Origin: Onchocerca volvulus
Lineage: Eukaryota > Nematoda > Chromadorea > Rhabditida > Onchocercidae
DNA: 64,000 nucleotides
NCBI GenBank assembly: GCA_000499405.2
Contig: HG738140.1
Span: 3,525,631 to 3,589,630, forward strand
Reading direction: 5' to 3'
Shown here: one piece after another, positions 12,040 to 24,659 of the stretch
Numbering within the stretch: position 1 is the first letter of the stretch
Layout of the letters: every line of letters starts with the position of its first letter
Notes under the pieces: model-generated
The model's database searches: none
Told to the model about the DNA's origin: nothing
What the model saw: the letters and a program-made list of their open reading frames with translations, nothing else
Position numbers and translations under genes: made by a program

Positions 12040-12490
12040 TTAGCTAAGAAAAATTAATCAAAATGAAAAATTTTGACAAATTTGAGAGGAAATTTTTTTG
12101 AAAATATGAAAAATTATTTTTTCCGACAAAAAAAAAAAAACTAAAATATAAAAATTTGTTGAAAAGTAAAAATTTTCTTTATATCCACATTGATAATACA
12201 AAAAAAATTATAATACTAAAATTTGTTGGAAAATAAGCATTTTTTTATAAATATAAATTATTGACAATTTGAAAAAAAAAATCTAAATTATGAAAATCTG
12301 TAAAAAAAATTTAGAAATTTCCTTTTTATAATATACTGTCAATCAAAAAAAAAAAAAGTTAGATATAAAAATTCAATTTTATTTCTTAATGATAAAAATT
12401 AAAAAAAATCAAAATAAAAATATTTGTAAAAAAAAAAAAATGAAAGTTTCTTTCATACATATATTCAAATATTAAAATATGAAAATTTAT
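12040..12490. repeat. degenerate ~85-bp tandem repeat
   Basis: About five or six diverged units, each with a TATGAAAATTTGT-like phrase, an A-run and a TTTCTTTATA-like phrase. Confidence 0.5.
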
Positions 12491-12805
12491 TTATTTATTA
12501 TTATTTTTTTTAACCTGAAAATTATTTCTTTCTTTTTTTTTCCTTCTTTTCAAATTTAATTAATCAAAATTTTTCATGCAATGAAAAGATAAAAAGTAGA
12601 ATAAATTTATTTTGAAGAATTATAATAATACAAGTAATAGAAATCTAGTTTTATTAATTATAATTAAAAATCAAATCAAATCAAAATTTATGTGATTTAG
12701 ATTTTATTTGGTTGGCATAAATTAAATTTTTTGCATAGTTGAAAACTTTTTTTTTTTTCTTCAAAGTCTTTTCTTTCTTTCTTTTTTTTTAGAAACTTTT
12801 TCTTT

Positions 12806-12837
<32 letters not shown>

Positions 12838-13189
12838 GAAACATCCAATTTAAATAGGAAAACGATAGACATATTCTATATCTAATATTTGAAAAAAAAA
12901 AAAGGAAAAGAGAGGAAAAGATGGGATTTTCGATTTTTTTTGAAATAAAAAAAAAAATAAAGAAAAGAAAAATGGAATGAAAGAGGAATGAAAATGAACG
13001 AATAATGTTGTAAATAGGAATGTTTTTATCTTTTTTTTTTTTCTTTTAAAAAATATTTCAAAAAAAAGAGAGAAATATCTCTTTGAATAGATCTTTTTTG
13101 GTTATTTTTTTTTTTTCTTCCTCTTTTTCGTTTTTTTTTTTTTTTTTGAAATCCGAAACGAACAATAAAATTTGATAAATTAAGCAGCG

Positions 13190-13250
13190 GATTTGGAGGA
13201 CCGATAAGTGATATCATTAGTACAAGAGGATTGATAAGTGATATCACTAA
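13190..13250. repeat. two-copy 33-bp repeat with GTGATATCA
   Basis: GGACCGATAAGTGATATCAT is followed after 33 bases by GGATTGATAAGTGATATCAC, each with a near-palindromic GTGATATCAC core. Confidence 0.7.
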
Positions 13251-14019
13251 TACAAAAAGACACGGATAAAATTATTGATAATTGGTGGAAAAGCAATAAC
13301 TGATAATTGATAGAAAAGGAAGAATTGATAATTGTTAGGAAAAGAAAAGAAAGAGAGCGAAATGAAAATATGCGAACAAAATCGATAAGTTTTAGATTTT
13401 TTTGATAAAAATCACAAAAAAAGTGAAAAGAAAGCATTTGCTTTTAATATGTTGAACCACAAGATTTACATTTTTTTTTTTTACTTTAAGTAGAGAAAGA
13501 AAGTAAAAAAAGAAATATTTCACAATTCGAGATATTTAAATTAAAAAAGTTTTTTAAGTGATAAAAGTTCAAAATCATTGAATCAATTTTTTTCTTGATT
13601 TATACAATTTTTTATGCTTTGACTCTAAAAAGGGAATAAAGAATTTCTTTTGAACTTTTTTTTAATTTTAAAATTTCAAAATTTTGATTAATAAAAGTTC
13701 AAAATCAATGAACCGATTGGTTTTTTTTCTCTGATTTATGCAATTTTTTATTATTTTTTATTTCAGTATCTTTTGATTGCAAAGCAAATTGTAAGATATT
13801 TGATTTTGTCATAAAAATTCTACATATTAGAAGAAAATCGATTTAATAATTTCGAATTTTAGTCATTTAAAAAATGAATTAAAGGTATTTGATTTTCATT
13901 TAAATTTTCAAATATAAAAAATTCAATTGATGTAAATGTCGAAATGTTTTTTTCAGCCCTTATATGAATTATATTCGCATTATTATTTTTGAGTTTGGTA
14001 GTAGTTTAAATTGGAAAAA

Positions 14020-14130
14020 ATTAAATAATTATAAGAAATTAAATCTGATTTCAATTAAGCAATTGAATTCAATTAAATAATTATAGGAAACCAAATTCAA
14101 ATTAAATAATTATAAGAAATCAAATTTGAT
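14020..14130. repeat. three-copy ~50-bp repeat
   Basis: AATTAAATAATTATAAGAAA with an ATTCAATT-rich tail occurs three times with small changes. Confidence 0.65.
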
Positions 14131-14473
14131 TGCAATAACAAACGAATATTATCGGAAGAAAAGAAGTGACCGATGAACTTGAAATATCAAAATAAAATGA
14201 AAATAACGAATGAATAAAATTAAAATAAAATGTACATACTAATTAAATCGAAGTCAACGAAGTTAATTAATTACTTGATAAATTAGAATTAAACAATTTT
14301 TAAAGCACTTCAATTATAAATAATGAATTATAAATACGAAACTTGATAAATATACGAAATTCGTAAATCAGTTCCGCAAATCTGATCTATGATTAGATTT
14401 TATAATTATCAGACAACTTTGGTATTAAAAGTTGGACTAATTAAAAGTTTTCGTATCAGAAAAAAAAACAAAC

Positions 14474-14660
14474 TTTATCTTTATTCCCGCCAAAAAGTTT
14501 AATTTTGAGCATTTTTTGATTACTGTTATCAGTAGCACTGCTTGATGCAGAAGTTGATGGAGCTGTACTGATTGTTGATGATGGTATTGAGGAATATGTT
14601 CCGGAACTAGCTAATGAACTACTTCGAGATGATGGTCTTGAATGTCCATTATTGTTCAAT
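14474..14660 (-). CDS. unc-53: unc-53 exon 9, Ser-rich linker with LKIKLF motif (residues 254-316)
   Basis: A 187-base exon, acceptor ATTTCAG, phase 0 out at AAA|GTTTGT, the same donor hexamer as exon 8. It encodes a long Ser/Thr run (SRPSSRSSSLASSGTYSSIP) like the UNC-53 segment with RPSSRSSG and STYSSIS, then MLKIKLFGGNK at about residues 304-314, corresponding to MLKLKLFSSKN. The last motif is short but characteristic of the family. Reading on past the donor gives only a poly-Phe tail, so the donor choice is well supported. Confidence 0.93.
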
Positions 14661-15465
14661 CTGAAATATAGTTCGATTTTTTGATATTTAAGTACTAAAT
14701 TAGAGTTATTTGCCGAAATATTCAAAAGAATAATAATTTTCAATACAATTTAAATTTTAATTGCCAATTTAAACCTACTCATAATACTTAAAAAATACCA
14801 AATAAGAATTATTTTGAGTTAGAATATCTAAAATAATTAGTTATCTACAAATGAAATTACAGTTTCAGATTTCTTTAAGCTCTAACATTTGCAAAAGGAA
14901 ATTGCATTAAAATTAATTGGAACTAATTAGAACCGATTTACTTAAATGTATATACACTCCAGTATATCTATACCTGAACATATATTTGTATTCAAATACC
15001 AAATTCGAGTAATTTGTTACGATATCTAAGGAAATAATAATTGCTAATACTTTAAACTATAATTTGAGAATTATTTAAGCTTTATCATTTCGAAAGAAAA
15101 AACGCTAATTAAAGTTGTTTATACTCAAGTACTTGAATTTCAATATATCTGTGCTTAAACATATATCTTTTTATTAGACTGAAAAAAAAAATGCTAATTA
15201 AAGTTATTTCTACTTAAATTTTCGTATTTATACTTCAATATAATTACATTTTAAATATAACTTATATTTAAATACCAAATTTGAGTAATTTGTTAAAATA
15301 TTTAACAAAATAATTCGTTGCCAACAATTGCAAGCTATAATTTGAGTTTTATTTAAATTCTATCATTTCGAAAGAAAAATTGCTAATTAAAGTTAAATTT
15401 AATTACAAATTTCAACTAAGTTGTCAAATTTAAAAAAAATTGCTAATTATTGAAATCGAACAAAC
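14661..15465 (-). other. intron 8, made of ~290-bp tandem copies
   Basis: 805 bases. Nearly all of it is about 2.7 diverged tandem copies of one unit. No coding sequence. Confidence 0.75.
14687..15425. repeat. ~290-bp tandem repeat, about 2.7 copies
   Basis: AATACCAAATTCGAGTAATT and variants occur at about 14691, 14995 and 15275; CATTTCGAAAGAAAAA and variants follow at about 14885, 15084 and 15362. Order within the copies is kept; spacing varies between about 280 and 305. Confidence 0.7.
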
Positions 15466-15586
15466 CCGGATGATGTTTTAATTGATGGTGGATGAACACG
15501 TACAGTTGGTGCACGAAGTGCTGATGCTTTTGATGGTGCAAGTTTCGATGCAGCTGCAGTTGCACTTGCTGTTTGCAATGAATAAC
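15466..15586 (-). CDS. unc-53: unc-53 exon 8, Ala/Ser-rich linker (residues 214-253)
   Basis: A 121-base exon, acceptor ATTTCAG, donor GTTTGT, phase 1 in and 2 out. The peptide contains TASATAAASKLAPSKASALR followed by APTVRVHPPS, resembling the UNC-53 stretch SKLAAPKAVSTPKLASVK. It is basic, alanine-rich and probably unstructured; this part of NAV proteins is associated with microtubule or cytoskeletal contacts in the literature, but nothing in the sequence proves that here. Third-position A is favoured (GCA, TCA, CCA), as in the other exons. Confidence 0.9.
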
Positions 15587-16589
15587 CTGAAATATTACAT
15601 CGTATTAATTAATTAATTAATTAAGTAAATTAATTTTCCTATTTTTCTCTAATTAATTTTGAAAATATTTCCGAAATTTTTCATACATACATATACAATA
15701 ATAAAAATAAAATATTAAATTTTGATAAATTTTTTCGAAATAGAATTAGTAGAAGAGAGAGGAAGAAAAAAGAAAAAGAAATTAAATTAAATTCAAAAAA
15801 AGGCCAGAAAAAAGCGTAAACTAAAGAAATTTGGCTTACAATAAAATTAATTATTAAATAACAAAAAATTTCAAATATTTGTTCAAAAAAAAAATTAGAT
15901 TTAACAGGTAATCAAGATTTAATTTGAAACGAAAGGTGATAAAAAATATATAACCGAAAATATTTGATTAAAATAAAATTAATTCCTTACAAAATAAAAA
16001 TACAATCTAAAATATTTTTAAAATAAAATTACTTGTTAAATAACAAAAGTTTTATCCTAAATATTTGTTCAAAATAAAACTAGTTATTCATCAAATAAAA
16101 ATTTAATCAAAAATAATTATTTAATATAAAATCAATTTGTTGAATAATAAAAATTCAGTCTTGAATAATGTTTATTAGATAATAAAATTTTGGTATAATT
16201 TAAAAGTAAAAAATTAACTCACATATTGAAATTAAATAATTCAATTGTTAAAATTGAAATTAATTCAAATACTTAAATTCAATTTAAAATAAAAGATTAA
16301 ATTTTGAAATCAAATATACGTTAAGGGAAAGTTTTGAACTGAAAATATAAATGAAAGGAAAAGCAAAGTAGTATTAATGACCATGAAGAGAATAGGATGT
16401 ATATTATGGTATCAAAAGGGCAGAAAAAAAAAAATAAAAAACTTTCTGATGATATTCGGAGAATAATACATTGTAAAAAAGAAAGAGAGGGAGAAAGAAA
16501 AAAAGATAAAAATTGATTTTGAAGGTAGAAATGATACAAAAAACTTTTATTTGAAAAAGAAAAAAGAAGAAAAAAGGGAAAAGTTTTAC

Positions 16590-17250
16590 AAAGAAAATCG
16601 ATTACTCATTATGAGTATTTAATTATTGATAAGCGAATTTAAATAATGATAATATTGAATCACATTAGATAAGGCACTGATATTATTTGATAATTTGCGA
16701 AAATTGCTATCAAAATGAATGATTGGCCAAATTTGATTATTTATTGATCGCTTATAATATTTGTTTCCACTAATCGATGAATAATGAAATTTAATTACTA
16801 ATTAATCGTTGAATAAGTAATAAAATTTGATTACTCATTAATCGCATACTAATATTCGCTTATCAGTAACTGGAAGATAATCAGAATTTAATAACAAATA
16901 TTATGAGCATTTGTATATTATATGTAATATATTTAGATTAATGTAAGTATTAGAGCTATAATATTTTAATTGATAATCACTTTTATAATATTCGTTATCA
17001 ATACTGGATAACTAACAAAATTTAATTGATTATTGATTAATTAACATGATAGAAATTGATTACTCATCGATCGATCAATATCGGATGAATAAGAAAATTT
17101 GATCACTTAAAATCATTTATAATTTCGTTATTATCATTGAACGATTGATAAAATTTGATTATCCATTGATCCTATATAGTACCGATTATCAATTATTAGA
17201 TTATTAGTAAAATATGATAACATAACAGTAAGTAGATGTTTGAGTAATAG
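16590..17250. repeat. degenerate repeats with TTGATTACTCATTAATCG
   Basis: Phrases such as AAAATTTGATTACTCATTAA, CGCTTATCAGTAACTGGA and TTCGTTATCAATACTGGA recur at irregular spacing, like an old tandem array. Confidence 0.45.
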
Positions 17251-17757
17251 TAACAAATACCAAATTTTATCAAATAACTGATATTATTTGATTATTTCTC
17301 CAGGATTAATTAATTCTTTCATTACTGATATATTATCTAATTCTTCAATTACTTCTGTTGCAAAATCTTCTTACCTATGGAAATTTCATTTAATTATGTA
17401 TGCTAAATATTTTCTCCTCCTATAGTTTTATCATATCAAAATTACATATATCATATCGAATTATTGATTGACCATTAATGGAAAATATGTTTTAATAGGT
17501 ATTTTAATTAAAATTTTGAAAATAATTCCAAATTTTTTTAATTTTTTGAATTTACTTAAAATTTAAATCTTAATAGAATAAAAATAAAACTGAAAATAGA
17601 TTTTATTTACTATTATTACATTTATTTAGTTCACACTCACTTTTCTCTTTCTAAACAATTATTTCAAAAGCCTTAAATAACCATTAATTAGTGCCAAGCG
17701 ATAATTAATGCTTTACTTCATTAGCAACAATAGGAAATAGACTAGTGGGATATTTGC

Positions 17758-17783
17758 TAGGCCAAGAATGCATTCTTGGCCTA
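17758..17783. repeat. perfect 26-bp palindrome centred on GCATTC/GAATGC
   Basis: The left half is TAGGCCAAGAATG and the right half its exact complement, no spacer. The right half (GCATTCTTGGCCTA) is then repeated directly at 17785-17799. Unusually C+G-rich for this region. Confidence 0.85.
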
Positions 17784-18652
17784 AGCATTCTTGGCCTAGG
17801 AAGCATCATGTATGTCATCTTATTAGGACTACTATTATAAACCTACTACTTGCTAGTTAGTTATTATGCAAATAGCTTTCACAAATTTGAAGAAGCCTAG
17901 AAAGCCTAGTAAACTTTGATTAAAACTAAAATTCCCACATGGAATAGATTATGACTATGAAAAATGAACGAAAATTGTCAGGCTATTATTAGTAGCGTCA
18001 AAACTTAAGATTGAATTGCCCATAAATCAGTTCTCATGGAATGGAAGTTTATTTTTTGAATTGAAAATTCAAATTTCAAAAATTTATGATTTCTATGAAA
18101 CAATTTTTCTAAATAACAATCTTTTAGAAAATTTATTTGAAAAATTTGAATTTAAATTAGATTTCACATTACAAAGTAAATTGCAAAAAAAAAAAAAAGT
18201 TAATTTAATTAATCTATAGAATAAATACTACTACTTATGCTACTTTTATTAAAATTATGCTAAAATTTTACTACAAAATTTCACAAAAAAAGATGAAATA
18301 ATTCTTTTTTTAGAAATAAAAATTAAATTAAAGAGAATTAAGTTTTGAATTAAATTTTAAAGCAAACGATGAATATACAAATAAAATTATTTAACGAAAT
18401 AGCAAAAGTTTTAAACGAATTGATAGAATAGATGCTAAATTATGCTACTGCTACTAAAATATTTTTAAATTTTATAACAAAGTTTCTTAAAATTCGATTA
18501 AATTACTCTTTTTTTGTTTTTTTTTTTGAAAATTTTATAACATTTTTTTTTGTTTTTTAATCACGAATATTTGGAATAACAAACGAAAAAATCGAAATTA
18601 AATTGAATGAAATTGAATTTCAAACGGATTTATGGATAATTATTATATTATC

Positions 18653-18783
18653 ACAAATATATATATTTTCCTAAGCAGAGAAGTAACAAAAGTAATAATC
18701 ACATACAAATATTTCTCCGCTTATCACCAGTGATAAACTTTTAATTGTGATAAAGTTTGCTTAGGAAAATTATATATATTTGT
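18653..18783. mobile_element. 131-bp terminal-inverted-repeat element (MITE-like)
   Basis: The left end (18653-18677) and right end (18758-18783) are inverted copies 25 and 26 bases long, differing by one inserted T. The inner edges are CCTAAGCA and TGCTTAGG. The interior contains the near-palindrome TTATCACCAGTGATAA. It has no coding capacity. No clear target-site duplication is visible, so a simple hairpin-forming repeat is also possible. Confidence 0.5.
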
Positions 18784-18867
18784 TTAAACCAAAGATAACA
18801 TTATATTGATAAATGGAATTATAAAATTTTTCTATTTCATTTTACGATTAATCAAAATCAATTCATG

Positions 18868-19000
18868 AATTTTGCATGCAATCATGAAAAATGCAGCAAA
18901 TGCATGCAATCATGAAAAATGCAAAAAATGTATTCAATCACGAAAAATTAATGCAAAAAATGCATGCAATCATGAAAAATGAGTGCAATAAATGCATGCA
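18868..19000. repeat. ~30-36 bp minisatellite with four TGCATGCA octamers
   Basis: The unit is close to TGCATGCAATCATGAAAAAT plus a GCAAAAAA-like linker. Perfect TGCATGCA octamers lie at 18873, 18901, 18961 and 18993. The octamer is palindromic, so UGCAUG is present in the minus-strand transcript. Confidence 0.85.
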
Positions 19001-20339
19001 ATAAAAAAAAAAGAAACTTAGAAATCAGCCTATTTTGAAAAATAAGAAATGAAATAGTAGAAATTTGAAATTTCAAATCTGAAATATTCTGATAATAAGA
19101 GATAAACTTTTAATACTAATTTAAAATTAATAATTTTCCATTCATTTCATAACTTTTCGTTGTTTACTTTTTTTTTTTCTACCAGCGAAAAATATTTGAA
19201 TTCCGAAATTTAATTGCGAAATTTTTTTGATTTCTGAAACAGAATCTGAATTTGCAGAATGTTTTTTTTTTTTTTGTTTATTTCTTTAGTTTCTTTCTTC
19301 TCAAAAACTTTTCTACTAAGATAAAATATTTGATTAATTTTGAAAATTTCAAATTTCAAAATTTTAAACGAGTTTTTAAAAATTTTAAACAAGAATTTTT
19401 GCAGAATATCTTCGGGATATCTCGGTCAAAAGAAATATCTAGAATGAAATATCGCAGTCCAATTTGTGCATTTATATTTATTCCAATAAACAGCATAATC
19501 ATTCATTATTTCACGATTTTTTCAAATGACATAATCAGAATTTTACTCACTTTTCAAAGTTTATTTTAAAGTTTAGTTAATCGTCTTTGTGGACAGAAAA
19601 AAAAAGAATTCTCTAAGGGAAATTAAATTTTTTCAAAAGGCTTTTAATGGCCAACTTCACACGATATAAATGGTACAGTAGTAAAAAAAAAAAAAAGTGA
19701 CATCTGAATTTTAAATTTCAATGACACCAGAAGTTTGTGAAATGTTTCGTCCTTTTTTTTTTTTTTTTAAATTCCCTGCGGCTTAAGAATTTGTCTGGAA
19801 ACTTGGCGGTCAAAACTTTATTTTAAAACTTAGTTTGTTATACAAAACTAAAAAAAAGTAAATTTTCCGTCTTTTTTTTGGTCAAAAAATTTCATGAAAT
19901 TTGACGATTAAATTATTTAAAAAAAAAAAGTTATAGTATACGAAAAAGTGAAATAGAAATATTATGGTTTAGTTTCATTGCTATAAAATATAAAATGCAA
20001 TAAATATATCATATTTTTTACTTTATTTCTTCTATACTACAATTTTTTAATTTTTAAATATATAAAAAATTTAAATTTAGAAAGAAAGTTAAAAATAATA
20101 AGTAAATCTTATGTCTGTGAGATTTATTTGTTATTTTCGATTTGCTTTCGATATTTAATTAATCATTTTTTAATTTATTATCATTTTTAACTTGCTTCTT
20201 CAATATTTTAACATTCCGTTGATTTATGTTTTTGTTTATGAATATTTCTAATCATACTTAAAATCATCTATTTTTCTTTTTTCTTTTTCATTTTCCTTTT
20301 TGAAATTTATACTAACATTATTACTATATTTTTATTAAA

Positions 20340-20460
20340 ATTAATATTTTTTATCATTATCACTATTATTATTACTATTATTATTACTGCTATTGTGATT
20401 ACTATAATTAGTATTATTATTATCATTATTATTAATTATTATTCTTCTGATTATCATATC
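20340..20460. repeat. imperfect ATT/ATC microsatellite
   Basis: Interrupted runs of ATT, ACT and ATC triplets. Simple-sequence DNA. Confidence 0.8.
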
Positions 20461-23400
20461 GATTGAATTAGATGATAATATGCGTAATATATCAATTGAT
20501 TATCTAACTTAAATACTTGAAACTCAAATAAGTGCGATAATTAATTTCAGATAACACTACTGATACAAAAATTTCATATATTTAGTGAATTTCCCAAATA
20601 ATAAATGGTAATTTTTTAATTCAAAAAATTAGAAAGGAAAGAATAAAAATCGGGAAAAAGTAATAACGGAAAAGAAGAAGGGAAATTTATAGTTCAATTC
20701 CCATTAAGTTCTTTTTTTTTTTTTCAAAAAAGTTCTCATCCATTAAAAAGAGAAAAAAAAAACGTCTAAAATACTATAAAATATTAATGGAATTGTTCAA
20801 TTTTTTTTCCAATTTTTCTATAATATCGAAGATAAAATATAAAATGATAATGACAAAGTTAATTCAAATATTCGAGAAAAATTTTTAAATTTTTTAAATA
20901 ATCTAAAATCAATAAATTATTTAGGCCAGCATTTAGCAAAAATATTGCAAAAATTTTCTTAAAGATAAATAATTTTGAATGAAATAGTAAAACGTAAACA
21001 AACGATGAAATATGATCGAAAAAAAGTTGTGAGTAAAAAGTAAAGTCTAAAAAATGAGCCAAGCAAAATTTATGGCCAAAAAAATGAGCCAAAAAATTTT
21101 GCCTGAAAATTTTTTTTAGATAAGTCAAAAGAGAGAAAATAGCCTAACAAGATGAAAAAATTATACATAAAATATGAGAACTTTTAAATGGTTTTAAAAT
21201 GATTTAACAGACAAAAAAAAAAAAAAAAAAACATAAATCGAGAAATTATGAGAATGAAAAAAAAAAAAATCTAAAATAGTTAAGTGAAGAAATTCAAATG
21301 GAATTGAAAATTTGAGTCAAATTTGAACAAAAAAAAAAAAAGAAACTTGTTTAAAGTTCAAATTCACAAATTTTTTGGAAATTTTTTTTTTGCCAGTTTT
21401 TCAAATTTTGCAAATTTCTGTCAATTCAATTAAATTAATTTTTTAATTAAAATAGATCTAGTATTATCGAATACATTTGTATACTTTTTTTATCAATACA
21501 TTTTAACCGGATTATAGTAGAAGAAAGCTTTTTCCACAAAATAACATGATATTATCTCCAAAGATTTCCAACGAGTTTATAGATCAAAGAATAATGTGAT
21601 CTCAAATTTATCGATCAAAATATGTTTTTTTCGAGATTTTAATATAATTAATCGATCGAAAAATTGAATAAAAGATGAGATCAATCCAGCAAACTTGTAC
21701 TATAATTAACAATTTTAGTTTGAAATTTTTGAAGAAAAAATCAAATATTATATCTAATCAATTCTGTATTATTTTTAATATAATTGTAAATTTTAATTAA
21801 AAATTTAAACTTATTCGTTTTCCTATTACTTTTATCATGCTTTTTACAAAAAAAAAAGAAAAAAACTTCGTTGTTCCAGTTACTATTCACATTAATTTTT
21901 AATTATTTAAAACATTTTTAATATACTAAATCAAAATTTAAATTAAAAAAAAAAAAACTGACTGATTCGTCCGAAATAAAAAAAAGGAAAAAAGTAAAAT
22001 TTGAAAAATGGCTCATCTTGTTATTTTTTTCCAATCAATAAAAGTTTGATTATATTTTAATTAAAATTTAGCAAAAATTCTCTTTCTTCTTATCTCATTC
22101 CTCCTTAATTTTAAGAACAGTTATCTCTGAGAAGAAGGAAAATTGAAGAGTGGAAATTGTCGAGAATCGAGAATTCTTAAATATCAATCAAGATATCGTG
22201 TTGTTTACACATATTTCATAATTCATTTCAAAATGAGGTGATTGATCTTTGCTTTCTTCCATTTCAATAATTATCGTATCTTTAATTAGATAAAATGAAA
22301 TCAAAGAATTGTAAGCTTTTGAGCTGAACGAGACAGATGTCAACTTGACATTATCGAATAAATCGCAAATATTGTAAATATGTCATCCTAATTCAGGCAG
22401 CTTTTAACTCTCGAATTCTCGAGATAAACCCAATCATTCAAACAAAATACAGTTAATTATTCACACTTATTTTTGTTCCATAATAATTAAACAACGAAAT
22501 AATTAAGAAATAAAATTAACTGCTTTGCTTCCTAATTTATCTCATTAGCTCGAATTGTTTATTAGCTATAGAAAAATTAATTTGGACTTTTTTCTCAGAA
22601 AAATTTTAGGATATATAATACTGTAATTTGTAATCGAAAAACGAAATTAATGAAAATTCATTATGTCAAGAAGAAGAAGAAAGGAAAATTTTTAAAAAAT
22701 TCGAAAAAGAAAAAAAAGAGTAATTTAATAAGTTTAATAAATTAAGTTCAGATTAAGAATAATTTAATAAGTTTATAATTTTTTAGGAGTTAAAGCAAGG
22801 TAATTAGTCAAATAATTGTGATTTTTAGCAAGATGATACTAATTCATTTGTGCAAAATATTTTGTTACAAAAATTCAAATAATTTCGAATCGATAACCCA
22901 TTTACTAAATAGATAGATAAATAAATTTAATTAATTACATGATGTGCAAATCAGCAAATATGCAATTATGTTGTTATGGAATTTTACCATCAATGATTTA
23001 AACAAATTTAAATAAAAGCAAAAAAAAAATTTGAATTCATTATCAGATATTTGAATTTAAATAAGAAATAAAAAGTTGCATAAACTGTTATATGATACAA
23101 CTGTGAATTTTAATTCAATTAATAAATTTGATCCTTATTTATTTCAATTATTACTGTTTTTGAAGTTCAATAAAAGAATAATTGGAAAAATAAAAAAGTT
23201 TCTATCATCTAATAAAGCATTAAATTGCAAAAGTTTACATCGATAATTTTGAAGAAATTTAATTACATATGATATGCAAAAGATTAAAATGATATCTATT
23301 GATAAGAAATACGCAAAAATAATATCTACTGATAAGAAATATCAATAATAAAAATTGAATTTATTACTTATATAATTACAGGAAGCAATTCTAAAAAAAT

Positions 23401-23567
23401 AAGGGTTAAAAATTATCAAATACTAATAATTTAATGAATAGAAATTTTTATATGATAGAAGATGATAATAGTGATGATAATATATAAAATTTAATTGATA
23501 ATGTTGTGATAATATTCAATAAATAGGTTAAAAGAAATTAGTCAATTATTACTGCAAACATGCAAAA

Positions 23568-23584
23568 CTGCATGCTGCATGCAT
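23568..23584. promoter_or_regulatory. TGCATG cluster, 17-mer shared with 28242-28258
   Basis: CTGCATGCTGCATGCAT occurs here, about 1.9 kb downstream of exon 7 in the transcript sense, and identically at 28242-28258 upstream of it. UGCAUG is the RNA site of FOX-1/RBFOX splicing regulators. Confidence 0.4.
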
Positions 23585-24659
23585 TCGCAAATTATCGTAA
23601 TCTTTGCGACAAATTGATTTTATGTCAATTCGTCAATCAAATTTCACTACAACGATCTGATCTATCATCATCTTTTCTCTTGATTATTGTCAAACTTATA
23701 TTTACTGGGAAATTTTTATTCGAATTATTTCATTAACTATTAAAATTTCTATAAAATTTTTGTAAAATAAAAATTTTTTTGTTTAGAAATATATGTAAAT
23801 TGATAATAATAATTAAAATCAATTTTTATTTTTATTTTTTTTGATTAAAAATTTAATCAATAAGTTGAATAATTATTGTTACAGGAAAATGATAATGAGT
23901 AGAATGAATAGGAGTTAGATAATGATGTAGAATGTAGGGAATTAAATAGAAGAGTTAATTAGGAGTTAAATTTTTAGAGGAGTTAATTAGGGGTTTGTTA
24001 CGAATTAATTTTATTAAATTAATTATTATCATCCATTAATTAATTTCGTTTTTTTTCTGGTGACAACCCTTATCAGAACTGAAATTATCAATTTAAACGT
24101 AAATTCTGTAAATTTCGATTAAAATTGAATGAAATAAAAAGAATTTAAAATTACGATCTTTTGTCATTGTTTAATAAAAATTATTTAAAATATTTTCGCA
24201 TTACATTTCATCTTTTTTTTTTCGTTTCTAATATTTATTGTTTTAGTTATTTGTTTATTTTTTTAAAATTCTTTTTCATTCATACTTTTTCTTCTTATTT
24301 AATCTTTTTACTGTTTTCTTAATAATGCTGCACTTTTCAACGAATATATAAACTTCATGAAACAATTATTAAACTTTTTTTTTGATTTATTAATTTTAAT
24401 TTATTAATTATATTTAAAAAAAAAAGAAAAGGAAAGAGTGAAAGAAATAGATGAGATGATAAGAAGTATTATTGAAAAATGAGGAGAAAAGAATGAAAGA
24501 GGCAAAAAAAAAAAATTATCACCAAATTTTATCAGATGAAAATTTACGATATTTATGTTAGAGAAAAGGTAGGGAGAGAAAAAAAACGAGCTACAAATCG
24601 ATTGATCTTATCTTTTATTTTACAAATAATTGTATTCAATCATAAAAATTAAATTTTAA

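Larger units (their letters stand above)
11488..14473 (-). other. intron 9
   Basis: 2986 bases, with poly-A/T runs, a degenerate ~85-bp tandem repeat (12040-12490), a GATAAGTGATATCA duplication (13190-13250) and a ~50-bp repeat (14020-14130). No coding sequence. Confidence 0.75.

Noticed and set aside
13026..13437. Two minus-strand frames of 73 and 85 codons
   Set aside because: Made of poly-A/T tracts and the GATAAGTGATATCA duplication; no acceptor or donor fitting the gene's phases.
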